NCBI GenBank assembly: GCA_024690605.1
Contig: JAILOV010000062.1
Coordinates: 1-64,000 of the forward strand
Length of the DNA: 64,000 nt
Source: Lachnospiraceae bacterium
GTDB taxonomy: Bacteria > Bacillota > Clostridia > Lachnospirales > Lachnospiraceae
Reading direction: 5' to 3'
Shown: in pieces, positions 26,738-35,202 of the stretch
Layout of the letters: each line of letters opens with the position of its first letter
Numbering within the stretch: position 1 is the first letter of the stretch
Translations under genes and position numbers: made by a program
The notes under the pieces: model-generated
The model's database searches: none
Told to the model about the DNA's origin: nothing
The model's input: the letters and a program-made list of their open reading frames with translations, nothing else

Positions 26738-28196
26738 CGAACAAACGAAAGGCGGGCGTCAACGCAGGGTTTTCACCCCGATCCGTGTGACGCAGGGGAT
26801 CTTTGCCGTGCTCTTTGCGGCGATGATCGTCTATCTGTGCCTTTATGCCTATAACAACCGGCAGACGATGATGAGCAACAGCTACAACAGCAGGCAGAAG
26901 ATCCTGCTGGAGCAGAACGCGAGGGGCAGCATTTTCGCGAGGGACGGCGAGGTGCTCGCCGAGACCGTTACCGATGAGAACGGACAGGAGACCAGAAACT
27001 ACCCCTATGCCAACACCTTTGCCCATGTCGTGGGATACGCCTCCAAGGGCAAATCGGGGATCGAGGCACAGGAGAACTACTGGCTGATCCGCTCCGATAT
27101 CGCGCTCTCCGAGAAGGCGAGGCTCGCCGACGCGGGGGCGAAGAAGAATCCGGGCAACAGCGTGACGACCACGCTCTGTGTGCCGCTGCAGGAGGTAGCC
27201 TGCAAAGCGCTCGCCGCCTACCGCGGTGCGATCATCGTGACGGATGTAAAGACCGGGGAGATCCTGGCCATGGTCTCCAAGCCGGACTATGATCCCAACG
27301 AGATCGACCGCATCTGGGACTCTCTGCTGAACAGTTCCAAAGAGGATGCGAGGCTTTTAAACCGCGTATCGCAGGGACTCTATCCGCCGGGATCGACCTT
27401 CAAGATCGTGACGGCGTTAGAGTATATCCGTGAGAATCCGACCGATTTTAGGAATTATCATTTCAACTGTTCGGGAAGCTACCGGCGGGGGGAGGAGGTC
27501 ATCCACTGCTTTCACGGAGAGAGTCACGGGAGCCTGGATTTCTACAAGGCGTTTCAGAAATCATGCAACTCCGCGTTCGCCGATATCGGCATGACGCTGG
27601 ACAGGGAACGGTTCGCCGCGACACTTAAGGAACTCGGTCTGGGGAAAGAGGTGCCAGTGGATTTTGTCTGCAATGCGAGCCGCTCGGACATCACGGCTTC
27701 CTCGCCGGACGACGCGGTGATGCAGACGGCGATCGGTCAGGGGGCAACGGCAGTGACGCCGCTGGAACTGAACATGATCACCCAGGCGGTGGCAAACGGC
27801 GGCGTGATGCTCACCCCCTATCTGATCAAATCGGTGGACAGCGCCGACGGGAAGAATCTCTACAAGGAGGCACCGGCTAAAGAGATCGCGCGGGTGATGA
27901 GTGAGGACGAGGCAGCGATCCTCACGGAGATGATGACGCTTGTCGTCAACGGCGGCACGGCGAAACGTCTGCAGGAAGCAGGCTATCAGGCAGCCGGCAA
28001 GACCGGTTCCGCGGAATATGATTCGCAGCAGAAAACGGAGAGCCACGCCTGGTTTACGGGCTTCGCCCCGGCGGAAGATCCGCAGATCGCGGTGACGGTC
28101 ATCGTGGAGCAGGCGGGCGGCGGCGGAGAGTATGCCGTGCCCATGGCAAAACGGATCTTTGACGCCTGGCTGGATGGCGGCGTTCCGGGCTCATAA
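26724..28196 (+). CDS. Class B penicillin-binding protein (transpeptidase)
   Basis: A 490-residue wall transpeptidase anchored by one N-terminal segment (residues 22-44). The N-terminal pedestal contains ARGSIFARDGEVLA. The three active-site motifs are intact: S224TFK227, S280CN282 and K426TG428. It resembles PbpA/PBP2-type proteins that pair with a SEDS partner, which is the gene just upstream. It crosslinks peptidoglycan outside the membrane. Last gene of the U32-FtsW-PBP operon. Confidence 0.95.
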   Translation: MRKRDEQTKGGRQRRVFTPIRVTQGIFAVLFAAMIVYLCLYAYNNRQTMMSNSYNSRQKILLEQNARGSIFARDGEVLAETVTDENGQETRNYPYANTFAHVVGYASKGKSGIEAQENYWLIRSDIALSEKARLADAGAKKNPGNSVTTTLCVPLQEVACKALAAYRGAIIVTDVKTGEILAMVSKPDYDPNEIDRIWDSLLNSSKEDARLLNRVSQGLYPPGSTFKIVTALEYIRENPTDFRNYHFNCSGSYRRGEEVIHCFHGESHGSLDFYKAFQKSCNSAFADIGMTLDRERFAATLKELGLGKEVPVDFVCNASRSDITASSPDDAVMQTAIGQGATAVTPLELNMITQAVANGGVMLTPYLIKSVDSADGKNLYKEAPAKEIARVMSEDEAAILTEMMTLVVNGGTAKRLQEAGYQAAGKTGSAEYDSQQKTESHAWFTGFAPAEDPQIAVTVIVEQAGGGGEYAVPMAKRIFDAWLDGGVPGS

Positions 28197-28198
28197 GG

Positions 28199-28221
28199 GG
28201 ATCATGACGGCATCGTGATCC
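28199..28221 (+). other. Stem-loop after the PBP gene
   Basis: GGATCATGA and TCGTGATCC pair (one G-T wobble) around CGGCA immediately after the PBP stop codon. No T-run follows, so it may protect the 3' end rather than terminate. Confidence 0.5.
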
Positions 28222-28231
28222 GGCGCGGTAC

Positions 28232-28260
28232 TTGTCAATCGGACAGCCATCCCGTATAAT
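28232..28260 (+). promoter_or_regulatory. Strong promoter of the probable 6S RNA
   Basis: TTGTCA (28232-28237) and TATAAT (28255-28260), 17 bases apart. The only product nearby before 28503 is the structured RNA that follows. Confidence 0.8.
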
Positions 28261-28265
28261 GGTAC

Positions 28266-28435
28266 TTGAGCCTGAGATGTGCGATAACTCCTGTGTTTTT
28301 GAACCTACATTTACTTTAAACGGGAATCCTATATGATCTTCGTCGATGTCACGCCTTCGGCCGCTCAGGCGGTTATGGCAGAGGAAGGCAGAAACGGGAC
28401 TGCGGTAACCCACCTGGCTTTGGCTAGGAGTCAAA
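28266..28435 (+). ncRNA. ssrS: Probable 6S RNA
   Basis: A non-coding stretch of about 170 bases follows a strong promoter. It contains blocks I know from clostridial 6S RNAs: CCTGAGATGTGCG near the 5' end, TTTTTGAACCTACATTTACT, TTTAAACGGGAATCC, an apical hairpin (CGCCT/AGGCG) in the middle, GGAAGGCAGAAACGGG, and CTGGCTTTGGCTAGGAGTC near the 3' end. The ends can pair (TTGA and CCT with AGG and TCAA). 6S RNA mimics an open promoter and holds RNA polymerase in stationary phase. The 3' end is not marked by a clear terminator, so it is approximate. The identification rests on memory of family sequences. Confidence 0.65.
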
Positions 28436-28502
28436 AAGCAGGAGCCGGCATCGCGGGTTCTTTTAAATTTCTGGAAACGAGAAGCAACGGAAAGGAAATC
28501 TC

Positions 28503-29930
28503 ATGACCGGCAGAAAATGGTATGAATGGCTGTTGGCGCTTGTCTATCTCGCGATGATCGCCGTCTTTGTCTATCTCAACTTCTTTTCGGAAAACGCTCC
28601 CGGAACGGCCAACCTGATCGTCAATGCGGTGATGTTCGTCATGGTCGGCATCATTTTCCTGAACTGTGAATTTCACGCTTTCCGGCCGGCGGACAGGATG
28701 ATCGGCGATATCCGCCGGGTCTGTCTGCAGATCAGACAGGATGCGGACACCGCAGCGGAGAGGGGAGAACCGCTGTGGGCGAGATACCGACAGAACGGGG
28801 ATCTGCTCTTTGCGGAGGGAATGCTCAGGGAACGCTATACGGATTTCGTGCGGGAGACGGAACGGATCCTGCATGCCGGGAAACCGCAGTTTCGCTGTGA
28901 TCTTGAGGATTTCATCGATGAGAGCGCAGCGGATGACGTGCTTCACAGGAATCTTGTGAATCAGGTTCCCGGAGCGCTGACGGGGCTCGGTATCCTCGGC
29001 ACGTTTATCGGTCTTTCCATCGGTCTCCAGAGCTTCGCCACCGGATCGACCGCTGAGATCACGGGCAGTATCGCACCGCTCATGAGCGGTATCAAGGTGG
29101 CTTTCCACACGTCGATCTATGGCATGGTGTTCTCGCTGGTCTTCAACTACGTTTTTAAGCGCAAGATCGAGGAGACGGAGGCGGCGATCCGCGTGTTCCT
29201 CATGACACACCGAAATTTCGTGCTGCCGGACGCGGAGACGGACGGGCGCAATCTTCTGCTGGAGATCCAGAGAGAACAGGTCACCGCCGTCCAGAAGCTT
29301 TCGGAGACGATCGCGTCCTCGCTGGCCGACGGGCTGGAGGAACTCCTGGAGCCGCAGTTTGACCGGTTTGACGAGACGCTCCGCGATTTTGCGAAGGGAG
29401 CGGAAAAGAATCAGCTGGATGCGCTCTCCACGATCACCAATGCGTTCATCGCGGAGATGAACCGATCCCTCGGCAATTCCTTCTCGCAGCTTTCCTACAC
29501 GATCGACAGCACGTTTAAACTGCAGCAGCAGAATGCCGCGCAGCTGGAGGCGGTGCTGAAGGGAACGGCCCAGTCGGCCGAGCGATACACCGCGTGGCTT
29601 GCCGATCAGGAACGCCTGGTCACAAGCCTTCATGACAGTGTAGAAAAACTTCCCGAGGAGACCGGTCGGACGGTCCGCGAGCTTTCCTCCTCTCTGGACA
29701 GCACAGGTGCGCAGTTTAAGGAGATGGTGCAGGAGCTGACCCGGATGACGGAACAGGTGCCCTACAGCTATTCCGCGGCTTATGACGGCGTGCGCAGTGC
29801 GGTCACCGAAGTGCAGCACGCCATCGACCGGCTCAATGATTCCCTTCTGGAGACGGTCCGCCGGATCGATGAGGCCGGAAAAGCGCAGCCCAAAGACAAG
29901 GACCGCCCGCCGCTCTTCGGACGCAGATGA
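28503..29930 (+). CDS. MotA/TolQ/ExbB-family ion channel protein, ZorA-like
   Basis: A 475-residue membrane protein. Two hydrophobic segments at 9-28 and 37-56, then segments 3 and 4 at about 155-177 and 196-218, match the MotA/TolQ/ExbB fold; PGALTGLGILGTFIGL spans the start of segment 3, as in ZorA and other stator-type channels. After the last segment comes a helical cytoplasmic tail of about 255 residues, rich in Glu, Gln and Ser, which is the hallmark of ZorA rather than MotA, TolQ or ExbB. It is paired 22 bases upstream of a MotB/OmpA-domain gene. No motility or Tol genes are near. Likely an ion-driven stator with an unknown output. Confidence 0.85.
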   Translation: MTGRKWYEWLLALVYLAMIAVFVYLNFFSENAPGTANLIVNAVMFVMVGIIFLNCEFHAFRPADRMIGDIRRVCLQIRQDADTAAERGEPLWARYRQNGDLLFAEGMLRERYTDFVRETERILHAGKPQFRCDLEDFIDESAADDVLHRNLVNQVPGALTGLGILGTFIGLSIGLQSFATGSTAEITGSIAPLMSGIKVAFHTSIYGMVFSLVFNYVFKRKIEETEAAIRVFLMTHRNFVLPDAETDGRNLLLEIQREQVTAVQKLSETIASSLADGLEELLEPQFDRFDETLRDFAKGAEKNQLDALSTITNAFIAEMNRSLGNSFSQLSYTIDSTFKLQQQNAAQLEAVLKGTAQSAERYTAWLADQERLVTSLHDSVEKLPEETGRTVRELSSSLDSTGAQFKEMVQELTRMTEQVPYSYSAAYDGVRSAVTEVQHAIDRLNDSLLETVRRIDEAGKAQPKDKDRPPLFGRR

Positions 29931-29952
29931 CGGGGCAAACGGATAATCAATT

Positions 29953-30960
29953 ATGACAGGAAAAAGGACGAACCGAAGAAGACGCGGGGATGAGGAGACC
30001 ACCTACTGGCTCTCCTATTCCGATATGATGGCCGGGCTTCTGCTCACCTTTGTCCTCATCATCGCCTTCACGATGCTGCGCGCACAGGTGCAGTATGACG
30101 AAAAGGAAAGGCAGCTTTTGGGCAAGGAACAGGAACTGCTGGTGCAGACCGACGCGCTGGAGACGGAGCGGGAGACCGTGGCGACACAGAGCCTTCTGCT
30201 TGAAAACCAGAAGGAAGCGCTCGCCCTGCAGGAGGACAAGCTTCTGGCACAGGAAAAGGAACTGCTCGCACAGCAGGATAAGCTGCTGACCCAGGAGGAG
30301 GAACTCAAGGCGCAGCATCTGCTGCTGGCGGAGCTGGAGGATCTGATGGCCTCCCAGCAGGCCAAACTCGACCGGATCATCGGCGTGCGGAGCGCGCTGG
30401 TGGAAGCACTCAAAAAGGAATTTGACGACTCGGGACTGGAACTGGCCGTTGATGAACAGACCGGTGCGATCACCTTTCAGTCCAGCATCCTGTTTTCCTA
30501 CAGTCAGTCGGATCTGAAGCGCTCGGGCAAGGATTTCCTTGACGAATTCCTGCCGCGATACGTGAAGATCCTGCTGGGACCGCAGTACCGGGACTATGTT
30601 TCGGAGATCATCATCGAGGGACACACGGACACGAGCGGCGGTTATCTCTACAATCTGGAACTCTCCCAGAAGCGCGCCTATTCGGTGGCGGCCTATTGTC
30701 TGGCGGACAACAGCAAGATCCTGACGGAGGCGGAACTGGAACAGCTCAAGGAGATCGTGTCGACCAGCGGCCGTTCCTACAGCAATCCGGTATACGATGA
30801 TAAGGGCGAGATCGACGCCGAGGCGTCCCGGCGGGTGGAGATCCAGTTCCGATTAAAGGACGAAGAGATGATCCGGGAGATGCTGGAGATCCTGAACGGA
30901 AACGGAGAAAGCGAAACAGAGAAAAAGGATCAGAAGGATCGGAAAGTGAGCGGCAGATGA
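29953..30960 (+). CDS. MotB/OmpA-domain stator partner, ZorB-like
   Basis: A 335-residue membrane protein. A basic N-terminus leads to YWLSYSDMMAGLL and one hydrophobic segment (about 25-43); D24 is placed like the ion-carrying Asp of MotB and ZorB. Residues 45-145 are a Gln/Glu/Leu-rich coiled coil with repeated LLAQ and QDKLL units. Residues about 175-302 form an OmpA-like peptidoglycan-binding domain (EGHTDTSGGYLYNLELSQKR, positions 222-241). The Gram-positive setting means it grips the thick wall directly. It forms one operon with the ZorA-like gene. It ends ten bases from a convergent diguanylate cyclase gene. Confidence 0.85.
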   Translation: MTGKRTNRRRRGDEETTYWLSYSDMMAGLLLTFVLIIAFTMLRAQVQYDEKERQLLGKEQELLVQTDALETERETVATQSLLLENQKEALALQEDKLLAQEKELLAQQDKLLTQEEELKAQHLLLAELEDLMASQQAKLDRIIGVRSALVEALKKEFDDSGLELAVDEQTGAITFQSSILFSYSQSDLKRSGKDFLDEFLPRYVKILLGPQYRDYVSEIIIEGHTDTSGGYLYNLELSQKRAYSVAAYCLADNSKILTEAELEQLKEIVSTSGRSYSNPVYDDKGEIDAEASRRVEIQFRLKDEEMIREMLEILNGNGESETEKKDQKDRKVSGR

Positions 30961-30970
30961 TCCGGCGGGA

Positions 30971-32053
30971 TCAGAAGACCACGCGGTTCCTGCCGCCTTC
31001 TTTGCCGATGTAGAGCTTTTTGTCCGCCGCAGCGATCGTGTTTTCAATGCCGGCATGCGGACTGTATTCCTCGACGCCAAAGGTGATCGTGATCGGGATC
31101 TGCTCTTCGTGCCAGGAAAACACGGTATTGCCGATCTTTTCCCGAAGGGTATCCAGCGCGGTATAGGCTTCATCGCCGTTGGCGCTCTCGAAGACGAACA
31201 GGAATTCCTCGCCGCCCCAGCGGGCGACAAAGCCGTAGTCACGCATAAATTCGTTGAACAGTGCGGACACGGAGGAGAGGATGTAGTCACCGGCGTCATG
31301 GCCGAAATTGTCGTTGACGTTCTTGAAGAAGTCAATGTCACCGATGGCAAAGGAAACCAGCTGACCGTCTTTGGCATAGTTCTGCTGCAGATGTTCCAGT
31401 TCATCGAGTGCAAAACGCCTGTTCGGAAGTTTCGTGAGCGTGTCGGTCTCGGCAATGCGCTTGAGCTCGCGGTTGTAAAGATAGAGCTTGCGTTCCGCTT
31501 CGGCAAACTGCGTGCAGAAGAAATAGGCAATGATCGAAAGGCTGATCGTGCTGAAGAGAATGTTGCCGTAACTGATGATCTTGAAGGAAAGCGTGTCCGA
31601 AGGGATCGCCAGAGAACCGATCGGCGACATTGCGGAGATCAGGGAGAATACAAGACCTGTGGCGATGCTCAGAAACATCTTCATCCGGACACTTCGGGTG
31701 ATGTCATACCAGAAGACGAAGATACAGACAAAGAGCAGCAGCTGGAAGGAATAGCGCCAGCCCAAGCCGATCGAGAAGATAAAGGCATAGGCGCTCAGAA
31801 AGACAGCCAGAGCAGCCGATATCCTGCCGGTACCGATCCGATAGGAAGCAACGAAACAGGCAATGAACAGCGCCGTAAATAACAGGGCACCGGCCGTAAA
31901 GAGCCAGAGTGTGTGCAGGGAAGACAGGATGCCGATCACGATGGTGTGCGGGATAAGAAGCAACAGAATGTATCTTGTCAGGAACAGCAGGTTGTCGGAT
32001 TCCCGTTCGCTTGCCGAACCCTTTCGGATCAATTGTCTGATTTGCGTGATCAT
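30971..32053 (-). CDS. Membrane diguanylate cyclase (GGDEF)
   Basis: A 360-residue protein with about six hydrophobic segments in residues 25-185 and a C-terminal GGDEF domain with the active motif GGEEF (ARWGGEEFLF near residue 275). No RxxD inhibitory site is seen at the usual place. It should make c-di-GMP from GTP in response to a membrane signal. Its promoter -10 box ends seven bases before the ATG, so its message would be leaderless. It lies between the ZorAB-like pair (convergent) and a two-component system (divergent). Confidence 0.92.
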   Translation of the reverse strand: MITQIRQLIRKGSASERESDNLLFLTRYILLLLIPHTIVIGILSSLHTLWLFTAGALLFTALFIACFVASYRIGTGRISAALAVFLSAYAFIFSIGLGWRYSFQLLLFVCIFVFWYDITRSVRMKMFLSIATGLVFSLISAMSPIGSLAIPSDTLSFKIISYGNILFSTISLSIIAYFFCTQFAEAERKLYLYNRELKRIAETDTLTKLPNRRFALDELEHLQQNYAKDGQLVSFAIGDIDFFKNVNDNFGHDAGDYILSSVSALFNEFMRDYGFVARWGGEEFLFVFESANGDEAYTALDTLREKIGNTVFSWHEEQIPITITFGVEEYSPHAGIENTIAAADKKLYIGKEGGRNRVVF

Positions 32054-32059
32054 GATATT

Positions 32060-32088
32060 ATCATAAGACCTTTCAGGGGGTTATTCAA
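32060..32088 (-). promoter_or_regulatory. Promoter of the membrane diguanylate cyclase
   Basis: On the minus strand TTGAAT (32088-32083) and TATGAT (32065-32060) are 17 bases apart. The start of transcription is predicted at about 32053, the first base of the start codon. Confidence 0.75.
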
Positions 32089-32111
32089 GTGTTGTTTTTC
32101 GGAGAGAACAG

Positions 32112-33737
32112 ATGATCAGAGTGTTTCTTGCAGAGGATGAATTTGTCGTCCGGGAGGGGATCAAAAACAATATCCGGTGGGAGGCGAACGGCTATGAGTT
32201 CTGCGGAGAGGCCGGTGACGGGGAACTTGCCTGGTCGATGATCCAGAAGGAGCAGCCGGACATCGTCATCACGGACATCAAGATGCCCTTTATGGACGGA
32301 CTGACGCTGGCCCGGCACATCAAGGCACAGTTTCCGCAGATCGAGATCATCCTGCTGACCGGCTACGAGGAATTCGATTATGCCAGGGAGGCGGTCCGTA
32401 TCGGTGTTGCGCGGTATCTCTCCAAACCGATCAGCGGAGAAAACCTGCTGAAGGAGGTGGATGCGATCGCCGGCAGGATCCGCGAGCGGAGAGAAGAGCG
32501 TGAATCGGCGAAAAAATACGCCGAGGAAATGCGGGAGCGCACGGAGTTTGAGCGACAGGAGTTTTTCCGGAATCTCGTGACCGGCGGCAGGGAACTCTCG
32601 GAGCTTCTGGACGACGCCAGACGTCTGGAACTGGATATCACCGCTCTCTGCTATAATGTTCTCCTGGTCCGGGTCTGGCCGGCGGACGAAACGGACGCGG
32701 GCACCTATTCCGAGCATGTGATCCGTGCGGACAGGGAGTTCCTGATGATCGCGGAGGAACTGGGGGCGATCGTCTTTGACCGGCATCTGGAGGGCAAGGC
32801 GCTCCTGTTTCGGGCGGATGACCCGGAAACACTGGATGGGCATGTGAAGAGCGCCGCGGAGCGGATGCGTCTCTTTCTGGAGGGAGAGAAAAATATCCGA
32901 TACTTCGGCGGGATCGGCAGTCCCGTCAACAGGATCACGGAAATCCCCCGTTCCTATGCGGCGGCGAGCCGTCTGTTCGCAAAGCGCCATTTTACGGATG
33001 ACAACGCGATCCTCTCGGCGGGAGATACCGCGACAGACGCGCAGGAAGCGGATTTTGTCCTCTCGGAGATCGATCCGAAGCAGATCGACAGACAGAAACT
33101 CCAGGAATTCCTGCGGCGCGGCGATGCCGGGGAGATCGATTTCTTTCTTGATGCGTTTTTTGCGGGGCTTGGGAAAAACGCCATGCGTTCCACCATGTTC
33201 CGTCAGTATATCGTCATGGATACCTATTTCTGCGCGTCGGAATTTACGGAGCATGTGCTCGGCGCTTCGCGCGACGATGTGGAGCTGCCGAACGCTTCCG
33301 GGGAGACTTTTGCCGATGCCGACAGCGCTGCGGCCTATATCCGCCGGATCATGTCCCGCGCGCTCGAACTTCGGGAGGAGAGCTTCTCCGGCCGTTATCG
33401 CGACACGGTACAGGAAGCGATCCGCTATATCGAGGAGCATTATGCGGAGGAGGATCTGACACTGAACCGGCTGGCGGCGCATGTCAATTTCTCGCCGAAT
33501 CATCTGAGCGCCGTCTTCCGGCAGCAGACCGGACAGCCGTTCATCAAGTATCTGACGGATTACCGGATGAACGCGGCGAAGCAGATGCTCACCACCAGCG
33601 GGAAAAAGAGCAGTGAGATCGGTCTGCTCGTGGGCTACAGGGATCCGCATTATTTCTCCTATCTGTTTAAGAAGACACAGGGAATGACGCCGACGCAGTA
33701 TCGGGAGGGACGGAATTCGGAGGAGACCGCTTCATGA
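32112..33737 (+). CDS. AraC-type response regulator (YesN-like)
   Basis: A 541-residue response regulator. The receiver domain (1-120) has acidic residues ED at 8-10, phospho-acceptor D55 in ITDIKMPFMDG and the SKPIS lysine. A long middle region of unknown fold leads to a C-terminal AraC/XylS double helix-turn-helix (about 440-538; NHLSAVFRQQTGQPF and YRDPHYFSYLFKKTQGMTPTQYR in parts). It should activate the sugar importer at 35203 onward. It shares an ATGA overlap with the kinase gene. Confidence 0.95.
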   Translation: MIRVFLAEDEFVVREGIKNNIRWEANGYEFCGEAGDGELAWSMIQKEQPDIVITDIKMPFMDGLTLARHIKAQFPQIEIILLTGYEEFDYAREAVRIGVARYLSKPISGENLLKEVDAIAGRIRERREERESAKKYAEEMRERTEFERQEFFRNLVTGGRELSELLDDARRLELDITALCYNVLLVRVWPADETDAGTYSEHVIRADREFLMIAEELGAIVFDRHLEGKALLFRADDPETLDGHVKSAAERMRLFLEGEKNIRYFGGIGSPVNRITEIPRSYAAASRLFAKRHFTDDNAILSAGDTATDAQEADFVLSEIDPKQIDRQKLQEFLRRGDAGEIDFFLDAFFAGLGKNAMRSTMFRQYIVMDTYFCASEFTEHVLGASRDDVELPNASGETFADADSAAAYIRRIMSRALELREESFSGRYRDTVQEAIRYIEEHYAEEDLTLNRLAAHVNFSPNHLSAVFRQQTGQPFIKYLTDYRMNAAKQMLTTSGKKSSEIGLLVGYRDPHYFSYLFKKTQGMTPTQYREGRNSEETAS

Positions 33738-35059
33738 GCAAGGAACGCCATCCGGCGGAATCCCGCCTGACGAGGCAGATCCGCGTTTCCTATTTGGCAC
33801 TTTTTGTGCCGGCCTTCCTTTTCCTGCTCTTTGCGCTCGGTTATCTCAGACAGGTCTACGCGCGTTACGAAGAGATGCTGGGCGCGGTCGTGACGGCAAG
33901 CGAATTCAGCCTGGATTTCAAAAAAGACTTTGATTACGAGACTTATCTTGTCATCGCCGGCAATATCACGCCGGAGGAGTCGACGCTCGGCCGCATGCTC
34001 GCCGACGCGCAGCGCGTGGTGGACAATCTGGAATCCTATACGGATGACGCGGGTGAAAACAGGAAACGGCTGGAGAGCGCGGAGAAATACCTGAACAATC
34101 TGCAGACCTATACCGACCGGATCCGGGAGAATCTGACGGCGGGCGATCGCTATGAGGACAATATCCTGATCTGGGAAAACGACGTGCAGATCGTGACAGC
34201 GCTGGTACAGGAGACGATCAACGAGTATATCTACTATGAAAACAGGGAACTGCAGAGGGCACAGGCCGAGAACCGTGCGATGATCATCAATTTCCTGACG
34301 ATCGCGGCCCTGATGCTGATCGTGCTCGTGACGGCGGCGCTGTTCTTCTCCTATTACATGCCGATCCGCCTGGCCCGCCCGATCGAAGAGCAGGTCCGCC
34401 GGGAACAGACACAGCTGCGCAAGGCGGAATTTGAGCTTCTGCAGGCACAGATCAACCCGCACTTTCTGTATAACACGCTGGACGCGATCGTCTGGTCGGC
34501 GGAGGCCGGAAACGAAAAGCAGGTGGTCCGCATGGTCGGGAGCCTTTCGGATTTCTTCCGCATGTCGCTCGGCAAGGGGCGTGAGATCGTCTCCGTGCGG
34601 GATGAGCTGCAGCATGTACGAAGCTATCTGGAGATCCAGCAGATCCGTTATCAGGACATTCTGAGCTATGGGATCGATGTGCCGGAGTCGCTTTATGCCT
34701 GCCAGATGCCGAAGATCACCATCCAGCCCATCGTGGAAAACGCGCTGTATCACGGGATCAAGAACCGGCGCGGCGGCGGCAGGATCAGTGTGGACGCGCG
34801 GGAAGAGGGAGAAACCTTTCACATCCTTGTTTCGGACGATGGCATCGGGATGAGCGCGGAAAGGCTCGCAGAGGTGCATCACGCACTCACGGACAAGGCG
34901 TCTGCGGAAAGCGCCGTTTATGGGCTGTACAATGTCAATGAGCGTATCCGCCTGAATTTCGGCGAGGAATACGGGCTTTCCGTGGAGAGCACGGAAGGCG
35001 CGGGGACGACGGTAGATATCCATCTGCCGAAAATCTTAACCGAAATCGTAAAAAAATGA
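33734..35059 (+). CDS. Sensor histidine kinase (YesM-like)
   Basis: A 441-residue membrane kinase: hydrophobic segments at 20-38 and 184-207 flank an extracellular helical sensor domain of about 145 residues. The His_kinase domain begins with QINPHFLYNTLD, phospho-acceptor H243; the ATP-binding domain shows IVENALYHGIKN and DDGIGM. It pairs with the upstream regulator (four-base overlap) and sits before a sugar importer, so it probably senses the imported sugar, perhaps through a binding protein. Confidence 0.95.
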   Translation: MSKERHPAESRLTRQIRVSYLALFVPAFLFLLFALGYLRQVYARYEEMLGAVVTASEFSLDFKKDFDYETYLVIAGNITPEESTLGRMLADAQRVVDNLESYTDDAGENRKRLESAEKYLNNLQTYTDRIRENLTAGDRYEDNILIWENDVQIVTALVQETINEYIYYENRELQRAQAENRAMIINFLTIAALMLIVLVTAALFFSYYMPIRLARPIEEQVRREQTQLRKAEFELLQAQINPHFLYNTLDAIVWSAEAGNEKQVVRMVGSLSDFFRMSLGKGREIVSVRDELQHVRSYLEIQQIRYQDILSYGIDVPESLYACQMPKITIQPIVENALYHGIKNRRGGGRISVDAREEGETFHILVSDDGIGMSAERLAEVHHALTDKASAESAVYGLYNVNERIRLNFGEEYGLSVESTEGAGTTVDIHLPKILTEIVKK

Positions 35060-35111
35060 ACCGTCTTGCCCGCCGGAGACGAAATAGTAAAAAATTCCAC
35101 CTGATCTCTTA

Positions 35112-35149
35112 TTTTTCTGTATGGTTTTTCCCCATGATCCGGCTAGAAT
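35112..35149 (+). promoter_or_regulatory. Activator-dependent promoter of the YtfQ-like operon
   Basis: A -10 box TAGAAT (35144-35149) has no good -35 box. Instead two direct repeats TTTTTC-N3-ATG start at 35112 and 35125 and cover the -35 position, as expected for binding of the AraC-type response regulator. Confidence 0.5.
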
Positions 35150-35156
35150 GGTAAAC

Positions 35157-35176
35157 GATACGGAATGGTCCGTATC
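35157..35176 (+). other. 5'-end stem-loop of the binding-protein mRNA
   Basis: GATACGGA and TCCGTATC flank ATGG. It starts about where transcription should begin, so it would be a hairpin at the extreme 5' end of the message; an operator is the alternative. Confidence 0.55.
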
Positions 35177-35202
35177 AAAGAATCCAAGAGGAGGGAAAAC
35201 AA

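Noticed and set aside
28266-28435. Signal recognition particle RNA or a riboswitch for the ZorA-like gene
   Set aside because: The conserved SRP hairpin (GGAA tetraloop flanked by AGGTC and GCAGCC) is absent, and no terminator or sequestering stem for a riboswitch is seen near 28503.
28503-30960. A complete Zorya defence system
   Set aside because: Only ZorA- and ZorB-like genes are present. The next genes are a diguanylate cyclase and a two-component system; no ZorC, ZorD helicase or ZorE nuclease is within reach.
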